Below are positions 1 to 4,291 of a stretch of DNA of 6,113 nucleotides, piece by piece. A program made the position numbers and the translations under genes. Positions within the stretch are counted from its first letter, which is position 1. Every line of letters begins with the position of its first letter. The notes beneath the pieces were generated by a model, which was given only the letters and a program-made list of their open reading frames with translations, made no database searches and was not told the DNA's origin. Origin of the DNA: an uncultured Eubacteriales bacterium (GTDB lineage: Bacteria > Bacillota > Clostridia > Lachnospirales > Lachnospiraceae); contig UQZF01000165.1 of assembly GCA_900545455.1 (NCBI GenBank), positions 1-6,113 on the forward strand. The letters run 5' to 3'.

Positions 1-1293
1 TCGATGATTTTGTCGATGGCGCTGCAGGCTGTCTACAATATCGTGGACAGTGCGTTTGTCGGGAATATGAAGGAGGGGAGCGAGGCGGCACTTAACGCGC
101 TCACGCTTGTGTTCCCGGTTCAGATGCTTATGGTGGCAATAGGAATCGGAACGGGTGTCGGAACGAATGCGCTTCTCGCGAGGACACTCGGGCAGGGAGA
201 CACAAAAAAGGCGTCGAAGGTTGCGGGAAACAGCTTATTTTTAGGGATAATCATTTATGTGATATGTCTGCTTTTTGGAATTTTCGGGGTAAAGGCATAT
301 ATTTCATCGCAGACAGTCGATGCGCAGGTCATTGCGATGGGAACGAGCTATCTTAAAATATGCTGTGTGATTTCGTTTGGAATTATCTTCTTTTCATTGT
401 TTGAAAAGCTTTTGCAGGCGACGGGGCGTTCACTCTATTCGACAATCGGTCAGGTTGTTGGAGCCGTGGTGAATATTGTTCTTGATCCGATTATGATTTA
501 CGGTATCGGACCTGTTCCTGAGATGGGAGTGGAGGGAGCAGCGTATGCGACCGTTATCGGACAGGTGGTGTCTGCGGCATTGCTGTTCATTTTCCATGTG
601 AAATTAAATAAGGAATTTGAGCATGGTGTAAAGTACATGAAGCCGGATGGCAGAATTATAAAGGAGATTTATTCAATCGGGCTTCCGGCGATGATTGCAC
701 AGGCACTTATGTCAATCATGGTGTATGTGATGAATCTTATTTTGAAGTTCAGCCCTTCTGCACAGACCGCATACGGACTGTTCTATAAAGTACAGCAGTT
801 TGTACTGTTTTTGGCATTCGGACTCAGGGATGCAATCACGCCGATTATTGCGTTTGCCTATGGAATGGGCGACAAAAAGAGGATAAAGGACGGAATAAAA
901 TACGGACTTATATATACGGCTGTCCTGATGATTTTTGGTATCATAATTACCGAGGCTTTCCCGGGGGCGTTTGCGACATTATTTAATGCAGGACAGTCAA
1001 GGGAAAATTTCATCGGGGCGATGAGAGTTATCTCAATCAGTTTTATTTTTGCGGGAATAAATGTGGCATATCAGGGAGTTTATCAGGCACTCGAGGGCGG
1101 CATCGAATCGCTTGTGATTTCTCTGCTAAGACAGCTTGTAATCATACTGCCGCTTGCGGGCATTTTCTCAATATTTGTCAGGAACGGGCAGGCTGATGTT
1201 TCGCTGATTTGGTGGGCTTTCCCGATAACGGAGCTTATCGCATGTGTGGTGGGATATGTGTTTTTGAGGAGAATAAAAAAGAAAAAATGCTGA
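1..1293 (+). CDS. MATE family efflux transporter, 5' end cut by the window
   Basis: This is an integral membrane antiporter of the MATE (NorM/DinF/MepA-like) superfamily, which exports cationic drugs or metabolites in exchange for Na+ or H+. The frame is open from base 1, so the true start lies upstream. About 430 residues are visible against a usual 440-460, so only some 10-25 residues are missing. The first visible helix carries the family's conserved YNIVDSAFVG stretch. Many hydrophobic segments follow, in two homologous halves: GIGTGVGTNALLAR in the first and FGLRDAITPIIAFAYGMG in the second are the matching post-helix motifs. The C-terminus is a basic tail (RRIKKKKC). The substrate cannot be told from sequence. 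The next gene is 124 bp downstream in the same direction, and no clear terminator hairpin separates them. Confidence 0.9.
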   Translation, partial: SMILSMALQAVYNIVDSAFVGNMKEGSEAALNALTLVFPVQMLMVAIGIGTGVGTNALLARTLGQGDTKKASKVAGNSLFLGIIIYVICLLFGIFGVKAYISSQTVDAQVIAMGTSYLKICCVISFGIIFFSLFEKLLQATGRSLYSTIGQVVGAVVNIVLDPIMIYGIGPVPEMGVEGAAYATVIGQVVSAALLFIFHVKLNKEFEHGVKYMKPDGRIIKEIYSIGLPAMIAQALMSIMVYVMNLILKFSPSAQTAYGLFYKVQQFVLFLAFGLRDAITPIIAFAYGMGDKKRIKDGIKYGLIYTAVLMIFGIIITEAFPGAFATLFNAGQSRENFIGAMRVISISFIFAGINVAYQGVYQALEGGIESLVISLLRQLVIILPLAGIFSIFVRNGQADVSLIWWAFPITELIACVVGYVFLRRIKKKKC

Positions 1294-1314
1294 AAGCTCT
1301 GAAATTTAAAAGTG

Positions 1315-1355
1315 ACTTATAAATTTACTAATATCTTCCATAATAAAAGTAAATT
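1315..1355. promoter_or_regulatory. Possible operator region upstream of the PNPOx-like gene
   Basis: Two overlapping signals are visible. AATTTACT (1322-1329) and AGTAAATT (1348-1355) form a perfect 8-bp inverted repeat separated by 18 nt, the same arm separation as the hxlR dyad at 1870-1907. The 18-mer at 1315-1332 also matches the 18-mer at 1835-1852, just upstream of the hxlR promoter, at 14 of 18 positions. The region is very AT-rich, so chance is a real alternative. That HxlR binds here is inference. Confidence 0.3.
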
Positions 1356-1417
1356 CATTAACATGAGTATATCTCAAATGAGCAATAAAAAATAAATGTA
1401 ATGACGGAGGTATATCA

Positions 1418-1813
1418 ATGTTGAACGAATCAGTAATCAAAGTATTAAAGAGCGGTATGTGGGACCTTGCCACCTGTGCTGACGGGGAGCCTAATGTTGT
1501 CCCGGTTGCATTCAAGGACGTTACCGCGGACGGAAAGCTTGTTGTCGGTGATGTTTTTCTTGAGACGACATTAAACAATATCAAGGCAAACGATGGAAGG
1601 ATTGCCATTTCCGTGTACGATGCGCAGAGTCTTGAGGGATACCAGATTAAGGGAACTGCCGAGTATGTCACAGAGGGAGATGTTGTAAACACATTTAAGG
1701 CTATGGTTGAAAAGATGTTCAATGGTGCTGCGACTGCAAAGGGAGCACTTATCATTACACCATCTAAGGTCATCGTCACAACTCCGGGCGCAGACAACAA
1801 GAAGGAAATCTAG
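1418..1813 (+). CDS. Pyridoxamine 5'-phosphate oxidase-like FMN-binding split-barrel protein
   Basis: This is a small cytoplasmic flavoprotein-type protein of the PNPOx-like split-barrel superfamily, 131 residues. The N-terminal part has a short helix, then the strand pattern WDLATCADGEPNVVPVAF (about 15-32), the typical opening in which a polar turn precedes the conserved VVPV strand. KLVVGDVFLETTLNNIKAND (40-59) and RIAISVY (61-67) form the barrel core that usually contacts FMN. GYQIKGTAEYVTEG (74-87) is the typical later strand pair. The length fits the short single-domain members, which act as flavin reductases, cofactor binders or uncharacterised oxidoreductases; a true pyridoxamine phosphate oxidase would be longer. 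The start is well set by GGAGG at 1406-1410, 7 nt before ATG. No strong promoter was found in 1294-1417; CATAAT at 1339-1344 is the best -10 candidate. The hxlR gene follows 103 bp later, and HxlR regulators often control nearby flavoproteins. Confidence 0.85.
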   Translation: MLNESVIKVLKSGMWDLATCADGEPNVVPVAFKDVTADGKLVVGDVFLETTLNNIKANDGRIAISVYDAQSLEGYQIKGTAEYVTEGDVVNTFKAMVEKMFNGAATAKGALIITPSKVIVTTPGADNKKEI

Positions 1814-1855
1814 TCCAAGGTGTAAATAAAATACACTAATAAATTTCATAGTAAC

Positions 1856-1884
1856 TTCAAAAAAGATTGCCTTCAAGCTATAAT
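1856..1884 (+). promoter_or_regulatory. Promoter of the hxlR-GNAT unit
   Basis: TTCAAA (1856-1861, 4 of 6 matches to TTGACA) is followed by a 17-bp spacer and a perfect TATAAT (1879-1884). Transcription would start near 1891, giving a leader of about 26 nt before the hxlR ATG at 1917. The last 9 bases of the spacer and the first T of the -10 are the left arm of the dyad at 1870-1907, so a protein bound there would block polymerase. Confidence 0.6.
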
Positions 1885-1907
1885 GTAATAAATTAACAGC
1901 TTGAAGG
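1870..1907. promoter_or_regulatory. 10-bp dyad over the hxlR promoter and ribosome binding site
   Basis: CCTTCAAGCT (1870-1879) and AGCTTGAAGG (1898-1907) are perfect inverted repeats with an 18-nt gap. The left arm lies in the promoter spacer and touches the -10. The right arm ends in the AAGG of the Shine-Dalgarno (AAGGTGA, 1904-1910). Its position suits an autoregulatory operator. In an RNA that reads through from upstream it could also fold and hide the ribosome binding site. Confidence 0.5.
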
Positions 1908-1916
1908 TGATTTTTT

Positions 1917-2300
1917 ATGGCAAAATATGAGAAAAAATTAGAGGATGACATACGCTGTCCGCTCGAATACGGGCTGGCAATATTCGGCGGGAAATGGAAG
2001 TCGCGCATTATATGCGTGCTGTCAGCGAATGAAAGGCTTCGCTACAGTGAGCTTCGCAAGGAGATGTATAATATCACGGATGCGGTTCTTGCGGCGACCT
2101 TGAAGGATTTGATAGAGGATGGAATCATTGACCGCAAATCCTATGATGAGATACCGCCGAGAGTGGAATATTCGCTGACTCAAAAAGGAAAATCAGTTGT
2201 TCCCATTTTGCAGAGCATCTGTCAGTGGTCGGATATTTTCTATAAGGAAGATAGTGAGAATGAGATGGTACAGTGTCAAAGATGTGACCATCGCGGATAA
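1917..2300 (+). CDS. HxlR/DUF24 family winged-helix transcriptional regulator
   Basis: This is a DNA-binding regulator of the HxlR (DUF24) family, 127 residues, a cytoplasmic dimeric winged-helix protein. The diagnostic opening is RCPLEYGLAIFGGKWKSRI (13-31), where Cys14 is the conserved N-terminal thiol that in YodB, CatR and HypR senses quinones, diamide or hypochlorite. The recognition part is LRYSELRKEMYNITDAVLAA, followed by the leucine-rich LKDLIEDGIIDR and the wing YDEIPPRVEYSLTQKGKS. Further cysteines are Cys33, Cys102 and a C-terminal CQRCDH (Cys120, Cys123), the last being an unusual tail. The start is set by AAGGTGA at 1904-1910, 6 nt before ATG. The GNAT gene follows after 9 bp, so the two are probably co-transcribed. 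Likely targets are itself and the upstream PNPOx-like gene; this is inferred from adjacency. Confidence 0.9.
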   Translation: MAKYEKKLEDDIRCPLEYGLAIFGGKWKSRIICVLSANERLRYSELRKEMYNITDAVLAATLKDLIEDGIIDRKSYDEIPPRVEYSLTQKGKSVVPILQSICQWSDIFYKEDSENEMVQCQRCDHRG

Positions 2301-2309
2301 GGAGGAATT

Positions 2310-2711
2310 ATGCTCAGATATACGGAAAAAAAGATATTTACAAAGGAACAGGTACAGCAGTTGTTTTTATCGGTTAACTGGATTTCAGGAAAGTATCCTG
2401 AGCGTTTATATAAGGCACTTATGAATTCTTCAACAGTGCTTACAGTATGGGATGATGAAAAACTGGTTGGACTTACAAGGGTACTTGATGACACAGAGAT
2501 GCTGGCACAGATACATTATGTGCTTGTGCAGCCGGAGTATCAGGGAAGAGGCATTGCAGGTAAAATGCTTGAGTATATAAAAGAAAAATATAAGGATTTT
2601 CTTTATATTGAAGTAATGCCGGAGGATAAAAATAATGTATCATTCTATACAAAACATGGTTTTTCTGTGATGGAAAATGGTGCGGCAATTCAAATTTGCA
2701 ACTTAGGATGA
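2310..2711 (+). CDS. GNAT family N-acetyltransferase
   Basis: This is a cytoplasmic acetyl-CoA-dependent N-acetyltransferase of the GNAT superfamily, 133 residues, in the normal range for a single domain. The acetyl-CoA pyrophosphate-binding motif Q/RxxGxG/A is clear as QGRGIA (78-83), preceded by the beta-4 strand IHYVLVQPEY (68-77) and followed by helix AGKMLEYIKEKY. The C-terminal signature NVSFYTKHGFSV (109-120) is the usual beta-6/7 region. The N-terminal part (ISGKYPERLYKALMNSS) resembles small GNATs of unknown substrate, and no substrate can be named. AAGGAGG at 2299-2305 overlaps the hxlR stop and sits 4 nt before ATG, so translation is probably coupled in an operon with hxlR. A strong hairpin follows 12 nt after the stop. 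Confidence 0.9.
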   Translation: MLRYTEKKIFTKEQVQQLFLSVNWISGKYPERLYKALMNSSTVLTVWDDEKLVGLTRVLDDTEMLAQIHYVLVQPEYQGRGIAGKMLEYIKEKYKDFLYIEVMPEDKNNVSFYTKHGFSVMENGAAIQICNLG

Positions 2712-2723
2712 AATCGTGATAAA

Positions 2724-2768
2724 TAAAGCATAGCTGTATACATCCAACGATTATACAGCTATGCTTTA
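2724..2768. terminator. 17-bp hairpin, likely bidirectional terminator
   Basis: A perfect 17-bp stem (2724-2740 with 2752-2768) encloses an 11-nt loop. On the plus strand it follows the GNAT stop, but the 3' flank (GGACATTTC) is poor in T, with only the stem's own TTT. On the minus strand the flank reads TTTATC straight after CTTTA, a better U-rich tail. It therefore fits at least as well as the terminator of the minus-strand unit at 2803-2939. Confidence 0.65.
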
Positions 2769-2802
2769 GGACATTTCAATGAAGTTTTGTGCTGATCATA
2801 AA

Positions 2803-2874
2803 CTAGATAACCTCTGAAAAGCTCATGTAGTACTCCTTAAAAAACTCGCTTACTCTCTCAAAAAATTTCTTCAT
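2803..2874 (-). CDS. Putative 23-residue amphipathic small protein
   Basis: This short ORF is not recognised. It starts MKKFFERVSEFF and ends YYMSFSEVI. Seven of 23 residues are Phe or Tyr. Hydrophobic residues at 4, 5, 8, 11, 12, 15, 16, 19 and 22 fall in a 3-4 spacing, with Lys, Arg and Glu between them, so an amphipathic helix is expected, possibly membrane-surface bound. Support beyond the open frame is positional. There is a near-consensus minus-strand promoter at 2934-2962, a GGTGA 5 nt before ATG with AAGGA further up, and a hairpin with a U-rich tail some 35 nt after the stop. It is divergent from the LysR gene, the position where LysR targets usually lie. Alternatives are a non-coding RNA of about 200 nt, or the remnant of a longer gene. 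Length alone gives no statistical support. Confidence 0.4.
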   Translation of the reverse strand: MKKFFERVSEFFKEYYMSFSEVI

Positions 2875-2933
2875 ATCAATCACCGATTCCTTTCCGTATA
2901 TGTGAAAAAATTTACGTTCCCTTTGATGGTTTT

Positions 2934-2962
2934 AATATAACACATTGCGTTTATAATGTGAA
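2934..2962 (-). promoter_or_regulatory. Leftward promoter divergent from the LysR promoter
   Basis: Read on the minus strand: TTCACA (2962-2957, 5 of 6), a 17-bp spacer, then TATATT (2939-2934, 5 of 6). The start point would be near 2927, giving a leader of about 53 nt to the small ORF at 2874. It overlaps the rightward LysR promoter, so the two polymerases would exclude each other. Confidence 0.5.
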
Positions 2963-2973
2963 ATACATATAAT
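2945..2973 (+). promoter_or_regulatory. Promoter of the LysR gene
   Basis: TTGCGT (2945-2950, 3 of 6), a 17-bp spacer and a perfect TATAAT (2968-2973). The start point would be near 2980, about 43 nt before the ATG. The -35 is weak. The leftward promoter's -35 lies inside this spacer. Confidence 0.55.
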
Positions 2974-2983
2974 AAAGATATTA

Positions 2984-3002
2984 CAATACCTTTTAAGTAT
3001 TG
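2984..3002. promoter_or_regulatory. LysR-type regulator box, ATAC-N7-GTAT
   Basis: CAATAC (2984-2989) and GTATTG (2997-3002) are perfect 6-bp inverted arms around 7 nt. They contain the exact ATAC-N7-GTAT core known for CatM/BenM-type LysR regulators and fit the general T-N11-A rule. The site lies just after the predicted LysR start point, which would suit self-repression. Lone ATAC half-sites occur at 2963-2966 and 3003-3006. Confidence 0.5.
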
Positions 3003-3022
3003 ATACGAATCGGAGGTCAGGT

Positions 3023-3916
3023 ATGGAGCTCAGACATATAAGATATTTTAAGGCGGTTGCGGAGGAGAAGAACTTTACGAGGGCAGCGGAAAAGCTTGCG
3101 ATAGCACAGCCACCTCTGAGCCGTCAGATACAGGATTTGGAGGAGGAGCTTGGCACGGAGCTTTTTGTGCGCTCGCCTCATAAGGTTGCCTTGACGGAGG
3201 AGGGCGAGCTGTTTTTGCAGTACGCCACGCAGATTCTCGACTTGGTGAACAAGTCCGAGGAGGAAGTTAAGGAGATGAAGGAGGGGCTTCAGGGAACGCT
3301 CTACATCGCGTCGGTTGAGGGCTGTGCACCGAGGCTCTTTGCGGAGTGGATTTCCGCGTTTCGGAAGAAGCACCCGAATGTGCAGTACAATCTGTGGAAC
3401 GGCAACACGGACGATGTGAACAACCGCGTGACCAAGGGGCTGTGCGAGGTCGCAATGATTACCGCGCCGTACAACACCGAGGAATTTCATGTGCTTCCCG
3501 TGTATGACGAGCCGTGGGTGGCGGTCATCCCGAAAGGGCATCCGCTGTACTCGGAGGGAAATCTTCCTGTTCTGCCTGATGAGCTTTTGCCGTATGACCT
3601 GCTCATACCGTCGAGAGAGTCGAGGAAAAGTGAGATTGACAAGTGGTTTTCAAGCCCCGGGCACACGGCGAAGATATGCGGGCGCATCGCACACATGATG
3701 AACGCCTACGAGCTAAGCCTGCACGGTGTCGGAATCTCGATATATCCGCAGTCGATATGCTCGCTGGTGCACGACAACGATGTGTGCGTGAGGCAGATAG
3801 ACCACCCGGCGGCGCACGCGTCCTACGCGCTTATCTGGAATAAAAAGCATACGCTTTCGCATGTGGCGAAGGAGTTCATAGGGTTCGTGGAGGGAGAGTA
3901 CGACAAGGAGGTATAA
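3023..3916 (+). CDS. LysR family transcriptional regulator
   Basis: This is a full-length LysR-type regulator of 297 residues, cytoplasmic and usually tetrameric. The N-terminal winged helix covers residues 1-60: MELRHIRYFKAVAEE, then NFTRAAEKLAIAQPPLSRQI as helix-turn-helix, then DLEEELGTELFVR. A linker helix (about 60-90) precedes the effector-binding domain, which opens with GTLYIASVEG. The IAQPPLSRQI recognition helix and overall form resemble the BenM/CatM/CbbR branch, but the inducer cannot be named. The start is set by GGAGG at 3012-3016, 6 nt before ATG. Regulation probably involves the ATAC-N7-GTAT site at 2984-3002. The divergent target would be the small unit at 2803-2874; the downstream ATC-hydrolase gene is another candidate. 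From about 3300 on the codons are notably richer in C and G at third positions than in the neighbouring genes. The stop lies 6 nt before the palindromic element. Confidence 0.93.
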   Translation: MELRHIRYFKAVAEEKNFTRAAEKLAIAQPPLSRQIQDLEEELGTELFVRSPHKVALTEEGELFLQYATQILDLVNKSEEEVKEMKEGLQGTLYIASVEGCAPRLFAEWISAFRKKHPNVQYNLWNGNTDDVNNRVTKGLCEVAMITAPYNTEEFHVLPVYDEPWVAVIPKGHPLYSEGNLPVLPDELLPYDLLIPSRESRKSEIDKWFSSPGHTAKICGRIAHMMNAYELSLHGVGISIYPQSICSLVHDNDVCVRQIDHPAAHASYALIWNKKHTLSHVAKEFIGFVEGEYDKEV

Positions 3917-3932
3917 TAATTTTATACTGTAA

Positions 3933-3962
3933 GTGTATAGCAGATTATATATATGTATATCA
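3933..3962 (+). repeat. Left 30-nt arm of the terminal inverted repeat
   Basis: It starts GTGTATAGCA and ends TGTATATCA, pairing with 4136-4165. The only mismatch is G3943 against T4155, which would still be a G-U pair in plus-strand RNA. The arm has an alternating TA core (3946-3954). Confidence 0.85.
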
Positions 3963-3984
3963 GCTCCGTTGTTCGAAGCAAGTT

Positions 3985-3995
3985 GTTCTAAGAAC
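3985..3995 (+). repeat. Inner repeat GTTCTAAGAAC, copy 1
   Basis: An identical 11-mer occurs at 4102-4112. Each copy is itself a near palindrome (GTTCT-A-AGAAC), so the two can also pair with each other at 10 of 11 positions. Flanking bases extend the pairing: TT 3983-3984 with AG 4113-4114 (one of these a G-U pair), and GAAGC 3975-3979 with GCTTC 4119-4123. Confidence 0.7.
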
Positions 3996-4026
3996 TCTGA
4001 TTTAGCTTATATCTGTGTCCGCCACC

Positions 4027-4088
4027 GCAGCAAAGCATACTTCCTTGTATGCTTGCTGCTCAGCCGACATCCTTGTCGTCTGTGGCTG
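4027..4088. other. Two tandem hairpins with matching loops at the tip of the palindromic element
   Basis: Hairpin 1 pairs 4027-4040 with 4047-4059 (13 bp, one bulged A) around the loop TTCCTT. Hairpin 2 pairs CGAC 4065-4068 with GTCG 4075-4078 around the loop ATCCTT, with CAGC 4061-4064 and GCTG 4085-4088 extending it past an internal bulge. Both loops are closed by AC/GT. On the minus strand the loops read AAGGAA and AAGGAT. Confidence 0.65.
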
Positions 4089-4101
4089 GGGTATGAGCAG
4101 G

Positions 4102-4112
4102 GTTCTAAGAAC
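4102..4112 (+). repeat. Inner repeat GTTCTAAGAAC, copy 2
   Basis: This is the partner of the copy at 3985-3995. Together they continue the stem of the palindromic element inward from its 30-nt arms. Confidence 0.7.
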
Positions 4113-4135
4113 AGCTAGGCTTCTTCCAAAAGTCG

Positions 4136-4165
4136 TGATATACATATATATAATTTGCTATACAC
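4136..4165 (-). repeat. Right 30-nt arm of the terminal inverted repeat
   Basis: On the minus strand it starts GTGTATAGCA and ends TGTATATCA, matching the left arm at 3933-3962 at 29 of 30 positions. It is followed on the plus strand by CAGT (4170-4173) and, 17 nt after the arm, by a run of seven T (4183-4189). Confidence 0.85.
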
Positions 4166-4291
4166 AATTCAGTTTATGGAGATTTTTTTGTCGTACCTCT
4201 TTAAATTTGTGGTTACAAGGAGTAAGATATTACTTATAAAAGTTATGCGTGACTAACGGTCAACTGAATATGTCGAGGAGGTCGGATTGAT

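Larger units (their letters stand above)
3923..4176. mobile_element. MITE-like palindromic non-coding element
   Basis: This fills most of the 375-bp gap between the LysR and ATC-hydrolase genes and contains no credible gene. Its ends are inverted repeats: ACTG (3926-3929) with CAGT (4170-4173), a short irregular part, then 30-nt arms pairing at 29 of 30 positions (3933-3962 with 4136-4165). TA dinucleotides bracket it at 3923-3924 and 4175-4176, as expected for a TA target duplication of the IS630/Tc1-mariner type. Inside lie an inner repeat pair (GTTCTAAGAAC twice) and two hairpins. There is no transposase, so any mobility would depend on an element elsewhere. The alternative is a structured RNA or an unusual transcription terminator. 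Copies elsewhere in the genome are not visible here. Confidence 0.55.

Noticed and set aside
1820..1836. GTGTA-N7-TACAC inverted repeat just after the PNPOx-like stop, considered as a terminator
   Set aside because: The stem is only 5 AT-rich pairs with no T run. It could be a weak operator, but nothing supports that.
1306..2008. Two long minus-strand open frames overlapping the PNPOx-like gene and the start of hxlR
   Set aside because: They are opposite-strand shadows of well-supported genes, show no domain pattern, and cover the hxlR promoter.
3933..4165. Repeats considered as a CRISPR array
   Set aside because: There is only one inverted pair and one short repeated 11-mer, with no regular repeat-spacer units.
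4183..4189. Run of seven T after the palindromic element, considered as the LysR terminator tail
   Set aside because: It lies 17 nt beyond the end of the 30-nt arm, too far for a canonical intrinsic terminator; a role is possible only if the fold differs.
3933..4239. Short plus-strand ORFs of 61-74 codons inside and just after the palindromic element
   Set aside because: They run through inverted-repeat arms and hairpins, have no Shine-Dalgarno, and give cysteine-rich low-quality peptides.
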